Virus record (IMG/VR): IMGVR_UViG_3300022539_000150
Span: 1-47,396 of that record
Length of the DNA stretch: 47,396 nucleotides
DNA from: a virus
Strand: one strand, 5' to 3'
The notes under the pieces are model-generated. The model was not told the DNA's origin. It did not search any database and saw nothing but the letters and a program-made list of their open reading frames with translations. The position numbers and the translations under genes were made by a program. This document shows positions 25,912 through 35,118 of this stretch, piece by piece. Positions within the stretch are counted from its first letter, which is position 1; every line of letters starts with the position of its first letter.

Positions 25912-27312
25912 ATGATACATCTTCCACACGAATTTGCTCCACGAAATTATCAAATTCCAATGTTACAAGCACGTGGTATGGGGTATTTACGTGAGATATA
26001 TATATGGCATCGAAGGGCAGGAAAAGATTTAACTGCTGTTAATGATGTTACAAAAGCTGCTACGGAAAGAATAGGAACTTATAATTACTTCTTTCCTACT
26101 GCTACACAAGCAAGAAAAGTTATCTGGAAAGGAATGACAGGGGGAGATCCACGTCATCATCCACCAATTCCAGGCAGAAGATTTCTTAGTTATATCCCAG
26201 ATGAACTTATTGCTATTGGCAATAAAGGTTTTCCAAAAATTAATAGTACAGAAATGTCAATTGAACTTATCAATGGTTCAATTATCCAATTTATAGGAAC
26301 TGATGATTTTGATGCTGCACGTGGTACAAATTGTGTTGGTGCTGTATTTTCAGAGTATGCTCATCAAGATCCACGAGCATGGGAAGTTATCGAACCTATT
26401 TTATTAGAGAATGACGGATGGGCTAAATTCCTTTATACACCTAATGGTAGAAATCATGGTTGGAATTTATGGAAATTTGCACAAGAAGATGATGATTGGT
26501 TTACCATGCTAAGGACTATTGACCATACCATTAGAGAAGATGGAAGTCCTGTTATCACACTTGCTCAAATAGAATCATTGCGTAGAAGAAATGTAGATGA
26601 AGCTTTTATTCAGCAAGAATATTATTGTAGTTTCGACTATGGAACTGCTGGAGCCTATTACGCAAGGTTGATGAATCAGGCATGGCAAACACAAAGAATT
26701 AAGAATATACCGCATGACCCAGCATTACCAGTTCATACTGCATGGGATGTAGGAATTGATGATGCTACCGCAATTATTTTTTTTCAAAAACTTCCAGGCG
26801 AATATCATATTATAAACTACTATGAGAATAGTGGTGAAGGTATCGGACATTACGCAGGAATACTTCAACAATACCGAGCAGAACTTAGTTATGTTTATGG
26901 AAACCATTATGGACCACATGACTTAAAAGCACGTGTCTTTTCTAATGATGGCAAACCTCAAATAGCAGTAGCAAAGGAACATGGTATCATCTTCCAATTA
27001 GTTCCGAGAACTGATTTACAAGATGGAATAGAAGCCACAAGAAATTTCATACCTAAATGTTATTTTGATAGAGTTAAAGCTGCATTATTAATTGAGCATC
27101 TTGAAAATTATTCAAAATCCTATAATAAAACTTTCAATATATGGTCAGAGACACCACGTAAAGATAAACATACTCACGGAGCAGATGCTATGAGAATGTT
27201 AGGATTAGCTGAAAAATCGGATATTGTAATGAGAACAAGCGATTATATCAAACAACAAAAAGATTTATTGAAATATGTAATAGAACATAGCGACCCATTT
27301 GTGGGTTATTAG
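25912..27312 (+). CDS. terL: Terminase large subunit
   Basis: A 466-residue protein with ATPase and nuclease halves. Walker A is WHRRAGKD (residues 32-39), Walker B is VGAVFSEYA (142-150) and a coupling-type LYTPNGRNHG follows. The RNase-H-like nuclease has AWDVGIDDATAI (Asp279), GPHDLKAR (Asp337) and HGADAMRM (Asp425). It packages DNA through the portal and cuts it. The start at 25912 follows AAGAGGA; a longer frame from 25819 would begin inside tRNA-Trp and is rejected. No adjacent small subunit is obvious. The portal gene follows directly. Confidence 0.93.
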   Translation: MIHLPHEFAPRNYQIPMLQARGMGYLREIYIWHRRAGKDLTAVNDVTKAATERIGTYNYFFPTATQARKVIWKGMTGGDPRHHPPIPGRRFLSYIPDELIAIGNKGFPKINSTEMSIELINGSIIQFIGTDDFDAARGTNCVGAVFSEYAHQDPRAWEVIEPILLENDGWAKFLYTPNGRNHGWNLWKFAQEDDDWFTMLRTIDHTIREDGSPVITLAQIESLRRRNVDEAFIQQEYYCSFDYGTAGAYYARLMNQAWQTQRIKNIPHDPALPVHTAWDVGIDDATAIIFFQKLPGEYHIINYYENSGEGIGHYAGILQQYRAELSYVYGNHYGPHDLKARVFSNDGKPQIAVAKEHGIIFQLVPRTDLQDGIEATRNFIPKCYFDRVKAALLIEHLENYSKSYNKTFNIWSETPRKDKHTHGADAMRMLGLAEKSDIVMRTSDYIKQQKDLLKYVIEHSDPFVGY

Positions 27313-27322
27313 AAGGAGAAAT

Positions 27323-29230
27323 ATGGTTGAAAAAGCAAGTTTTTTAGAGGACATATCCAGTCTCGAAGATTTAGTACCAACTAAACACCGTGCTTTGTTA
27401 GAATGGTTAAAACAAAGACTTGGGTGGGCTAAAGATGGTATGAGAGAAAATATGGAGAACTGGAAAAGGCAATATGTAAATTATAGAGGAACAAGAATTA
27501 CAACTAAAGAAGCATGGCAATCTAATATTGTTATACCTGTATTTAAAGAAGTTGTAAGAGTTAAAGTTCCTTTATATATGAATATTTTATTTAGCAATAA
27601 CTTGGAATCATTTGATATACTCCCTGGCGAAGAAGAAGATGAACAAGGTGCACCATTAGTTAAAAGTGTTCTTGCATACCAACAAAGGCAGGTCGCAAGA
27701 GACTTAGATGGTTTCTATGGACAATGGGATGCTTATTGTAAACAGTTTGAAATGTATGGATTCACGGTTGGCTATTGCCCCTGGAAGATGGAATATGATG
27801 AAGATGGAAAACTTATCTTCGATGGACCAGATTTTGAAGTATTGGATATAACTGCTTTTTATCCTGACCCTGCTCATAGAGGATTAAATAGTTGGAAGTT
27901 TATAGAGCATAGAGATATTGAATTATCCTTTTTAAAGAAACAAGAGAAAGGTGGATTTTTTCACGATATTTATAAATTAAGAGGAACAAGTCAACCTGAG
28001 AAAGAAAATATATTTGCAGGTATTGATTTATCTCTTGAAGCACCTGACCAGTTAGATCCACGAATAGAGTTATTAGAATATCACGGAGAAGTTCCTGCTT
28101 CATTATTAGAAGGCGAATTAACTGATACATCTGACGTAGACCCCTATGAAGATGAATATGTTAAAGCAATTGTAACAATAGCTAATAGAGAAGTTGTTAT
28201 AAGAGCTATTAAGGATGAATACAAATGCAATATATTCTTCTGTAGTTCTAAAGATAAGATGGTTAATGAACAAGTAGGATGCGGGACTGGTGAAGATATT
28301 GAAGCATTAGCAAGGGAACTTACTAATCTTCATAATAGATTCAATGATGCTGTAAGCATCATTTGTAACCCAATGCTGATAATTAATCCTACCTTTTTAT
28401 CATCTTTATCAGGCACATTGGTTTCATATCCAGGCAAAGTATTTATAGCAAATGCGATGGTAGATGATGTAAGAAAAGCTATATCGTTTATAGATACAAC
28501 TGCTGCGGCTTCTGCATTGCAACCAATTATGCTTAATATTAATTTCTTAGACCAGAGAATACAAAAATTGAGTCAAGCTGTTCCTGCGATATCCCCGACT
28601 CCAACAAAAAAGGAAATGCACGAAACTCTTGGTGGCACGCAGATACAGCAGGCAAATGCCGCAGAGCCAATAAAGGACGTTGTACGACATATATTAGAAC
28701 CTGCTTATACTAAGATGCTGAATATATTTTATAGATTAGATACAAAATTCTTTTCAAAGACTTCCGCTTATAGAATATTAGGTAAAGAGAAAGCCGCAGA
28801 ATGGGAGCAGATGTCAAAGAGCAAGAATATTACAAAAGAAGATTTAACTCTATATGGAGACCCTGATTTTATTGCAAGAGGAGTGAGTGTCTTTCAAGAG
28901 AAACAAACAGAAATGCAGAATTTATTAAAATTCTTTGAATTAATCATTGCAGCTAAAGAACCAATGGTTGACCCAGCAAGTGGACAACCTATAATCGGTG
29001 GAGACGGACAACCTGTCATGGAACCGATTGGCGACGTAGGCGAAGTAATAAAGCGTTGTGGGGTAGCTTTAAACTTCAAGAACATAGAAAAATTAATTCC
29101 AAAGATATATGAATATCAGAAAAAACAGAGAATAAATTCCGTCCAATCAGGACAACCCACTCCTGTTAATACCGACAGTTCCCCTCTTACTGGTGGTATG
29201 GGCGGAGCTCAATGGAGAGGAAGTGTATAA
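27323..29230 (+). CDS. Portal protein
   Basis: A 635-residue protein beginning after AGAAGGAG. The N-terminal part has REWMENWKRQYVNYRG-like and WQSNIVIPVFKEVV segments typical of portal proteins of short-tailed phages. It continues through GYCPWKMEYDEDGK and ALARELTNLHNRFNDAVSII, with the long helices of the portal stem and crown. It forms the ring at the capsid vertex through which terminase packs DNA. Length and place between terminase and scaffold agree. The C-terminal 40 residues are glycine- and proline-rich. The sequence is divergent, so the family within portals is not named. Confidence 0.85.
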   Translation: MVEKASFLEDISSLEDLVPTKHRALLEWLKQRLGWAKDGMRENMENWKRQYVNYRGTRITTKEAWQSNIVIPVFKEVVRVKVPLYMNILFSNNLESFDILPGEEEDEQGAPLVKSVLAYQQRQVARDLDGFYGQWDAYCKQFEMYGFTVGYCPWKMEYDEDGKLIFDGPDFEVLDITAFYPDPAHRGLNSWKFIEHRDIELSFLKKQEKGGFFHDIYKLRGTSQPEKENIFAGIDLSLEAPDQLDPRIELLEYHGEVPASLLEGELTDTSDVDPYEDEYVKAIVTIANREVVIRAIKDEYKCNIFFCSSKDKMVNEQVGCGTGEDIEALARELTNLHNRFNDAVSIICNPMLIINPTFLSSLSGTLVSYPGKVFIANAMVDDVRKAISFIDTTAAASALQPIMLNINFLDQRIQKLSQAVPAISPTPTKKEMHETLGGTQIQQANAAEPIKDVVRHILEPAYTKMLNIFYRLDTKFFSKTSAYRILGKEKAAEWEQMSKSKNITKEDLTLYGDPDFIARGVSVFQEKQTEMQNLLKFFELIIAAKEPMVDPASGQPIIGGDGQPVMEPIGDVGEVIKRCGVALNFKNIEKLIPKIYEYQKKQRINSVQSGQPTPVNTDSSPLTGGMGGAQWRGSV

Positions 29231-29502
29231 TGGAACAAGAGGTAACAAAAGTTGAGAATGCTTTATTAAAAGAAGGATATAATCGTGACAAGTTAGTAAC
29301 TTTGTTTAGTTCACCAGGTTGGAGACTTATAGAAGATTTTCTACAAAACAAATATAATATCGCAATAGAGAATCTTAAAAAAGATAAAGACGCTGTGAAC
29401 GCAAGGGCACTAATCCACATTATAGACTCTTTAATAAACGAAATGGGCTTGGCAATTCAGGTTGGGAATCAAGCCAGAGAACAATTAAGCCAACTAAAAT
29501 AA
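29230..29502 (+). CDS. Unknown helical virion-region protein, 90 aa
   Basis: A 90-residue helical protein (ENALLKEGYNRDKLV, then IIDSLINEMGLAIQVGN) starting at the ATG that overlaps the portal stop. It lies between portal and scaffold, where head-assembly accessories are common. No family was recognised. Confidence 0.55.
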   Translation: MEQEVTKVENALLKEGYNRDKLVTLFSSPGWRLIEDFLQNKYNIAIENLKKDKDAVNARALIHIIDSLINEMGLAIQVGNQAREQLSQLK

Positions 29503-29518
29503 AAAAAGGAGAAAATAA

Positions 29519-30565
29519 ATGCCTAAACAAGTAATCAATAATTCCACAGACATCCCTTTTGAAGGCGAAGAACATTCAAACTTCGACGAGAAAGAAGAAA
29601 TGAAAGCTGGAACTGATGAATTGGATAAGCTGGAACCAGAAGAGATTGCGGAAATACTTCGCAAACAAAATCCAATAGAGACATCCTCAGAGGAAGCAGA
29701 AGATAAAGAGACAAAAGAAGAAGAAACAAAGGAAGAAGAAAAAGAAGAAGAGAAAGAAGAAGAAGTCATAGATGAAAAAACATTAAGTGAAGAATTAGAA
29801 GAAAAAGATTCTGATGCTGATGATGAGGACAATGAAACTGGAGAGGATGAGTTTAATCTTCCTGACAAACTTAAAGGAAAATCATTAGAAGAAATTGCTA
29901 AAATGTATGTTAACGCTGAAAAATTGAGTTCGTCACATACTACTGAATTAGGAGAATTGAGAAAACAAAAAGCTGAATTAGCTACGGCAAAGGAGTTGGC
30001 AAAAAAATATGAAATTGAAATGTCTGCAAATAAATCAACTCCTGCAATTAAAAGATGGACAAAACAGGAAATCGCAGAATTCATACAACAACTTGGTGAA
30101 GATCCTCAAAAAGCGTTTTCATCGCTTATTAATCCTTATATTAGACCTTTGGTCAATTCAACTGCACAGACACGAAATGAACGAATGGAAGAAAAATTAA
30201 CTACTGACAATAAAGATAAAATCGTTCCTTATGACAGAGTAGAAGTTGATAAGGTATTAAAAGCAAATCCTGAATTATGGAAAGAACACGGAACTAAGGC
30301 AATACAGGTGGCTTTCAATATCTACAAGGAAAGTGCATTTGATGAACGAATGGAAGCTAAAGAAAAAGAGTTTGACGAGAAGTTGAAGGAGAAGCAATCA
30401 AATAAAGATAAACAGCAGGCAACCCATACGATAGGAGTTACTCCTGCTGGAAAGAAAACCGTGGGAACCAATATGAGAAAAGCCATTGACAAGATTGATA
30501 AAATGGATCCAGAAAAAGCATTAAAAATCTTGAGCAAGGTTCTTCCGTATAGCGATAAGAGGTAA
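29519..30565 (+). CDS. Scaffolding protein
   Basis: A 348-residue protein whose first 125 residues are extremely acidic, with long glutamate runs around residues 58-85. The rest is helical and charged: NAEKLSSSHTTELGEL, KRWTKQEIAEFIQQLG and a basic C-terminus (SNKDKQQATHTIG...). Acidic, coiled, 300-400 residues and directly before the major capsid gene is the usual profile of phage scaffolds, which guide capsid assembly and then leave. The call rests on composition and position. Confidence 0.75.
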   Translation: MPKQVINNSTDIPFEGEEHSNFDEKEEMKAGTDELDKLEPEEIAEILRKQNPIETSSEEAEDKETKEEETKEEEKEEEKEEEVIDEKTLSEELEEKDSDADDEDNETGEDEFNLPDKLKGKSLEEIAKMYVNAEKLSSSHTTELGELRKQKAELATAKELAKKYEIEMSANKSTPAIKRWTKQEIAEFIQQLGEDPQKAFSSLINPYIRPLVNSTAQTRNERMEEKLTTDNKDKIVPYDRVEVDKVLKANPELWKEHGTKAIQVAFNIYKESAFDERMEAKEKEFDEKLKEKQSNKDKQQATHTIGVTPAGKKTVGTNMRKAIDKIDKMDPEKALKILSKVLPYSDKR

Positions 30566-30590
30566 AACAAAAAATTAAAGGAGAAAAACA

Positions 30591-31799
30591 ATGGCGTTTA
30601 CAGTATATACAAATACAAACAAAAAAGCCGACGCAGCCGAATTAGTTAATATATTCTATGACAAGACTGCCTTAAAAGAAGGTAAGCCTTTTAATAGATT
30701 AGAACAATTCGCTGTCAAGTCACGAAACATCCCTCAGGGTGCTGGTGACGAAATAGATTGGTGGAAAACTGTCCCAATAGATGTAGCATCTGATTATAGT
30801 GTATTAACTGAGGGTGAAAGTCCTGCAGCTACTAAACTTAATTGGCAGAGAGTGAAAGCATTGGTTAAGGGATATGGTTTAGTTATCTCGCTTAGTGAAT
30901 TCTTACAAATCATATCTATTGACCCTAAAATGCAAAGTACTGCTGGAAGTTTAGGAATACATAGAGAAAAGACAATTAATAGAATGTATTGGGGTTGTTT
31001 AGTTCAGAACTTATATCCAATGAGAATGGACGGAAGTTCTACTTATGAAAAACTCTTTACATCTGCTACAAGCACAAGTTCAAGTGTTTTAGTTAGTGCT
31101 AATTTAAGTGGTGCTGACGATAAATGGCTTGGTGGAGTTGTTGCTATAACATCTGGTAATAACTTTGGAATGGGTGGATATATTTCTGACTCTGACCAGG
31201 GTGATACAAGTATAACTCTTAGTTCTACTGCTCCATCTTACATACTTAATGAAACACCTGGCGATGGAGACTTAGGAAAGGTTGCAACTACAACTGGTTT
31301 AGATTCTGATAATCCGTTAGAATGTGCTGGAGTGGCTAAGAGTGTAGTCATATTACAAACTAATTTAACCACACCATACGAAGATGGCTATTTTGTAGGA
31401 ATATTATCACCATTTACTCAGTTCGATGTCAGAAATGACTCGGAATGGGTTAATGCTGACCATTACGCAGGTTCTAAGAAACTGTATAATGGAGAAGTAG
31501 GAGAATGGGGCGGAATCAGATTCGTTCTTGATTCTTTACCGTGGAGAAGTGATGCAGGAGTTATGGGAACATACGCTGCTGCTGGAGCTATTTTCCACAC
31601 ACCTATATTTGGAAAAGAGTGCTATGCTGGTGTTAGATTTAATGGCGTACAAGATAAACTTATTAAGAAATCTAAAGAACAGACTGGCGATCCATTAGAG
31701 ACTTACTCTACTTTGGGTTGGAAAGCATACTTAGTGCCGAAGGTTTTACATTCGGTATTCGGAGTACAAATATTAAGTGGTGCTACAAGTATAATATAG
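30591..31799 (+). CDS. Major capsid protein, N4-gp56 family
   Basis: A 402-residue protein. The N-terminal part includes TALKEGKPFNRLEQFAVKSR, IPQGAGDEIDWWKTVPI, SDYSVLTEGESPAATKLNW and KALVKGYGLVISLSEFL, and it ends YSTLGWKAYLVPKVLH. This is the pattern of the N4-gp56 family of HK97-fold capsid proteins. A strong AAGGAG site and the place after the scaffold fit high expression. A hairpin follows the gene. It builds the icosahedral shell. Confidence 0.88.
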   Translation: MAFTVYTNTNKKADAAELVNIFYDKTALKEGKPFNRLEQFAVKSRNIPQGAGDEIDWWKTVPIDVASDYSVLTEGESPAATKLNWQRVKALVKGYGLVISLSEFLQIISIDPKMQSTAGSLGIHREKTINRMYWGCLVQNLYPMRMDGSSTYEKLFTSATSTSSSVLVSANLSGADDKWLGGVVAITSGNNFGMGGYISDSDQGDTSITLSSTAPSYILNETPGDGDLGKVATTTGLDSDNPLECAGVAKSVVILQTNLTTPYEDGYFVGILSPFTQFDVRNDSEWVNADHYAGSKKLYNGEVGEWGGIRFVLDSLPWRSDAGVMGTYAAAGAIFHTPIFGKECYAGVRFNGVQDKLIKKSKEQTGDPLETYSTLGWKAYLVPKVLHSVFGVQILSGATSII

Positions 31800-31827
31800 A
31801 AACAACAAACTTATAACATAATAGGAA

Positions 31828-31854
31828 AGGGGTAGAACGATAACTTCTACCCCT
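31828..31854 (+). terminator. Hairpin after the capsid gene
   Basis: A 10-bp perfect stem AGGGGTAGAA/TTCTACCCCT with a 7-base loop. It is followed by TG and A-rich sequence rather than a U-tract, so it may be an RNA-stability hairpin or partial terminator that sets capsid message level. Confidence 0.6.
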
Positions 31855-31875
31855 GTAAAAAAAGGAGAAAATTCA

Positions 31876-32721
31876 ATGACTCAGACAATTAAAAAAAGTC
31901 TTGGCGAAGGCTTTAGTAGAGGCGAAATTTACGCAGCCTTAGCTTATGACACGACTGATAGATTTGGTGGAATGAGAATTAAAGGAATATATGTTGCACC
32001 ACCAAGTGGTAGTGGAGATGCTATTCAAATCGGTAGTTGTACTAATGGTATAAAGATAGAAGGCACAGTAACTCTTCCTATCGGAATAGGAACTGTTACA
32101 GCTCTTACAACTGCGGTAACTGGACAAAGTGCCATAAAGGTTTATTCTGACCTTAGTGGTGATGGATATAATGTACCTGTGTGGATAACAGGTGCAGTTA
32201 CAGGAGCAGGAGCAAGTTTTGGTAGTATATATTGTATAAGAGGAGACGTTAAACTAACAGGAGTTCAAACAACTCAAGATAACGACCAATTCGTTGTTGG
32301 AGTACATGGTAGAGCAAGAGTGTCAGGAACAATAAAAAATACTGCTGTAACTATTGCAGGAGTAATGTCACAAATATTAGCGGGTGGCACATGGACTGAG
32401 GTAGAAAACGCCTGTTCTTTATGGGTAGATAATCAGTTGGCGACAAATCCAACTACTGGTGAAGTTAGTATGGTTTTGATAACTCAGAATAATTCAAGTA
32501 GTTCAGCAATTGTGGATAATGTATTCAAAGTTCAAGGCGGTGGTGGAACAGACACCCACTTTGCTTACTTATTTAACTTTGTTAAAAATATTACAGGTGG
32601 TTTTGTTAGTGCTGATATAGGGTCAACTGCGATACATAAAACAATATGTCGTTCACTTAAAATAAAAATTGATGATGTTGACTTTTATTTACTTGCAAGT
32701 ACAGCACCAGCGACATCGTAA
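31876..32721 (+). CDS. Virion surface/decoration-like protein, 281 aa
   Basis: A 281-residue glycine-, threonine- and valine-rich protein after AAAAGGAG. It has many short beta-like strands (KIEGTVTLPIGIGTVTALTT, VKLTGVQTTQDNDQFVVGVH). It ends with IKIDDVDFYLLAS, a phrase also seen in short repeat-type phage structural proteins. Its location directly after the capsid gene and between two hairpins suggests an abundant decoration or head-fibre protein. No family was recognised. Confidence 0.6.
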   Translation: MTQTIKKSLGEGFSRGEIYAALAYDTTDRFGGMRIKGIYVAPPSGSGDAIQIGSCTNGIKIEGTVTLPIGIGTVTALTTAVTGQSAIKVYSDLSGDGYNVPVWITGAVTGAGASFGSIYCIRGDVKLTGVQTTQDNDQFVVGVHGRARVSGTIKNTAVTIAGVMSQILAGGTWTEVENACSLWVDNQLATNPTTGEVSMVLITQNNSSSSAIVDNVFKVQGGGGTDTHFAYLFNFVKNITGGFVSADIGSTAIHKTICRSLKIKIDDVDFYLLASTAPATS

Positions 32722-32735
32722 AACTAAAAATCTTC

Positions 32736-32760
32736 GAGGGGTGGTATAGATAAACCCCTC
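32736..32760 (+). terminator. Hairpin after the decoration-like gene
   Basis: The 7-bp stem GAGGGGT/ACCCCTC with an 11-base loop has no U-tract. It resembles in placement the hairpin after the capsid gene. Confidence 0.5.
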
Positions 32761-32786
32761 ACACTTTATGAAAGGGGGAAAAGAAT

Positions 32787-33113
32787 ATGAGAAAATTAAA
32801 CGTTACGCAATACGAAGTTAAGGTATTACAAGCAGATGGAACTTACAAAGAGATACCTTATAATGTAAAAGAATCAATAGTTCAACTAATGTTCCATCCA
32901 GATTTAGGACTTGGTGGAGTAGCCCTTCTAAAACAGAACGAAATTGCAGAAAAGATTCTTAAAGCTGGTATAGATGTTTTACTTGAAGAAGAAGAATACA
33001 ATAAAGTAAGATTTGCTGTTGTTGATAATTTTAAAGGATATACTCAGAATGAAGTTGAATTAGTCAAGCGTGTAACAGAATGTCAAGAAGTTAAAGTTAA
33101 AGAAAAGAAATAA
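32787..33113 (+). CDS. Unknown virion-region protein, 108 aa
   Basis: A 108-residue soluble protein (QYEVKVLQADGTYKEIPYNV; ILKAGIDVLLEEEEYNKVRF) starting after GAAAGGGGG. The mixed alpha/beta pattern and head-gene position suggest a small assembly or structural factor. No family was recognised. Confidence 0.55.
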   Translation: MRKLNVTQYEVKVLQADGTYKEIPYNVKESIVQLMFHPDLGLGGVALLKQNEIAEKILKAGIDVLLEEEEYNKVRFAVVDNFKGYTQNEVELVKRVTECQEVKVKEKK

Positions 33114-33131
33114 ATATCGAGGAGCAAAAAA

Positions 33132-33401
33132 ATGGATTTAATAAGAGTAGTGGCTAATACACAAGTAAGTACAGTTGCTTGTTTTATGAAAATGATAATT
33201 CTATCTCATACCATTGCTACTGATTGTGAGGTATATAACGAGGCAACCAACGCTCAAACAGTTGCAAAAAGAAAACTATATTTGAGAAGCAACGCCCAAT
33301 GCTTAACCAAAATAGTAGTATTTCCTGGCAGAGGATTGAGACTACAAGAAGGTTGTTTTATAGATTGGAAAGCTGGAGAAATCTGGGTTGGAATGGGCTA
33401 A
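33132..33401 (+). CDS. Unknown protein, 89 aa
   Basis: An 89-residue protein after GAGGAG. It has four spread cysteines (ACFMK, DCEVY, QCLTK, GCFID) and a C-terminal RGLRLQEGCFIDWKAGEIWV that reads like a beta-rich structural domain. No family was recognised. Confidence 0.5.
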   Translation: MDLIRVVANTQVSTVACFMKMIILSHTIATDCEVYNEATNAQTVAKRKLYLRSNAQCLTKIVVFPGRGLRLQEGCFIDWKAGEIWVGMG

Positions 33402-33411
33402 GGGGGATACT

Positions 33412-33552
33412 GTGCCAAAGGGATTTAACGACTGTATAAAACGTGGTGGTAGAGTTTCTACTGAAAGATTAGGTAGTAATAAATATCGTCATGTTTGTTA
33501 CATAGGTGGAAGAAAATACGAAGGACATATCAAAATCAGAAAAAAGAAGTAA
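33412..33552 (+). CDS. Small basic protein, 46 aa
   Basis: A 46-residue frame starting with GTG after AAGGGGGATA. It is basic and glycine-rich (FNDCIKRGGRVSTERLGSNK; CYIGGRKYEGH). It lies in a tight run of genes with the same GTG and ribosome-site style as the next one. No family was recognised. Confidence 0.5.
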   Translation: MPKGFNDCIKRGGRVSTERLGSNKYRHVCYIGGRKYEGHIKIRKKK

Positions 33553-33563
33553 GGGGGAGAACT

Positions 33564-33839
33564 GTGCCTAATTACGATTTTAAGTGCAAAGAATGTAAAA
33601 AGTTAGAAGAAAGAAATGTTTTATGGAAAGAAAGAGATAATCAGATTTGTGGATGCGGTGGAAAAATGAATATGCAAATTGATTTTTCTGGAGTGCAGAT
33701 AATTGGCGTTAATAGATTTATGCGTAAAAAAGGCATAGATGCAAAACAAGATAGATATTATGCAAATAAAAGCTTAGAAGAGAAGGGTAAACTTCCAAAA
33801 GAAATAGTACCTGAAAAAGGTATAGTAGACGGATTATAA
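33564..33839 (+). CDS. FmdB-like zinc-ribbon protein, 91 aa
   Basis: A 91-residue protein starting at GTG 33564 after AAGGGGGAG. It opens with PNYDFKCKECKKLEE and CGCGGKM, the putative FmdB regulatory-protein zinc ribbon (two CxxC pairs). A basic tail with NRFMRKKGIDAKQDRYY follows. Such small zinc ribbons are frequent near phage head genes; function is unknown. The in-frame extension from 33495 overlaps the preceding gene. Confidence 0.65.
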   Translation: MPNYDFKCKECKKLEERNVLWKERDNQICGCGGKMNMQIDFSGVQIIGVNRFMRKKGIDAKQDRYYANKSLEEKGKLPKEIVPEKGIVDGL

Positions 33840-34232
33840 ATGAACCAAAAACAAAAGAAGGAATATTATAAGGATTATTATCAAGTACATAAAAAGAATT
33901 ATCGGGAGAGACTTAAACAATGGCGTAGAGATAATCCTGAAAAAGTGAAAAGACAGGCAATAAATCAGCAAGAATACAGAAGTATAAAATATAAAAAGAA
34001 AAGACAATTTGTTCGAGACTATAAACTATTAAAAGGTTGTGCTATCTGTGGGTATAATAATTGTGCTGGTGCTTTAGTTTTTCATCATCCAAATAATGAT
34101 AAAGAATTTGTGATAGGTTCGAGTATGGGCAAACCTATAAAAGATATTAAAAAAGAAATGGGTAAATGTATAGTCTTATGTGCTAATTGCCATGCAGAAT
34201 TACACGAAAAAATATTAAAGGGGAAATTGTAA
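33840..34232 (+). CDS. HNH endonuclease, free-standing
   Basis: A 130-residue protein with a basic helical N-terminus and an HNH zinc core: CAICGYNN, then LVFHHPNNDKEF, then CIVLCANCHAELHE. It is abutted by both neighbours and interrupts the structural gene order, which is typical of homing endonucleases invading phage late genes. It shares its basic N-terminal style with the HNH gene at 3306. Confidence 0.8.
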   Translation: MNQKQKKEYYKDYYQVHKKNYRERLKQWRRDNPEKVKRQAINQQEYRSIKYKKKRQFVRDYKLLKGCAICGYNNCAGALVFHHPNNDKEFVIGSSMGKPIKDIKKEMGKCIVLCANCHAELHEKILKGKL

Positions 34233-34475
34233 ATGAATTATAAGGTAGAATTAGATAAAATAAGAAAAGTATTAAAAGATTTCATTCCACAGTTAAAGGC
34301 TACAATAGTAGGAGCACAGGTAACACATGATAATGTAGTAACCATAACAAAGGAATTAAAGAAAGTCAATTACAGATTAGATAGACTAAGAAGTGATTTG
34401 AAACTTGTTAAGGAGAAAAAAATAGATGTTAGCAACGGTAGCAGAACTGATAACGGATGTTCGGAGCCTAATTAA
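34233..34475 (+). CDS. Small coiled-coil protein, 80 aa
   Basis: An 80-residue helical protein with two heptad-like stretches (VELDKIRKVLKDFIPQLK; TKELKKVNYRLDRLRSDLKLV). It overlaps the start of the adaptor gene by 50 bases. It resembles the 42-residue product at 37794 in its YxLDRL segment. The function is unknown. Confidence 0.5.
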   Translation: MNYKVELDKIRKVLKDFIPQLKATIVGAQVTHDNVVTITKELKKVNYRLDRLRSDLKLVKEKKIDVSNGSRTDNGCSEPN

Positions 34476-35109
34476 TGAGTCAGCTGATGGATTTTGGTTA
34501 GATACTGAAATCACAAGATGGCTCAACGAAGGACAAGAATATATAAGTGCAGCAACCAAAGTATTGTCCAAATATTACGATTATACTATATTAGCTGAGG
34601 ATATTATTGACGATAGGGAAATAAGATTTCCAAGTGACTTTCTTACTCTTGATGAAGGTGGAGTATTTTATAATGGTAATAATATTACTGAAACAACTTT
34701 TACTGAATTGAATCGGTATTATGGTTATGACTGGCGAGATCAGACAGGAGAACCGATAAGATTTTATCGAAGAGCTGATAACTTAGGATTTTTTCCTAAA
34801 CTTAGTGCAGGAGATACTGTAAGATTTTATGGGATTGAAAGAGCACCTGTATTAGCAGATGCAGTCATTCCATTTTCAGGTGATTATAGAATTATACCCA
34901 TGAGACGATATATAAGAGATTATGCTATTGCACAATGCTGGTATAAGAAAAGAAATACAAGTGATTATCTGTTAAAGATGAAAGAGGTTGATAGAGGTAT
35001 AATTTATATAAATAATGTAGTGTATGGGGAAAAGAATCAACCCAGAAGAATGATACCAGGTGAAAAGAATAGAGGGACATATATCAATACAGACCCATTA
35101 AATATGTAA
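34426..35109 (+). CDS. Head-tail adaptor, SU10-like
   Basis: A 227-residue protein that opens ATVAELITDVRSLINES, then FWLDTEITRWLNEGQEYIS. This matches adaptor/connector proteins of short-tailed phages of the SU10 kind, which bind under the portal ring. A beta-rich middle with FPSDFLTLDEGGVFYNG and a helical C-terminus follow. The ATG follows AAGGAG inside the previous gene. Position between portal/capsid genes and the nozzle-like gene agrees. Confidence 0.78.
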   Translation: MLATVAELITDVRSLINESADGFWLDTEITRWLNEGQEYISAATKVLSKYYDYTILAEDIIDDREIRFPSDFLTLDEGGVFYNGNNITETTFTELNRYYGYDWRDQTGEPIRFYRRADNLGFFPKLSAGDTVRFYGIERAPVLADAVIPFSGDYRIIPMRRYIRDYAIAQCWYKKRNTSDYLLKMKEVDRGIIYINNVVYGEKNQPRRMIPGEKNRGTYINTDPLNM

Positions 35110-35118
35110 AGGAAAATC

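Noticed and set aside
29494-30084. A 196-codon minus-strand frame opposite the scaffold gene
   Set aside because: It is Ser- and Phe-rich, the mirror of the glutamate-rich scaffold codons, and has no ribosome site.
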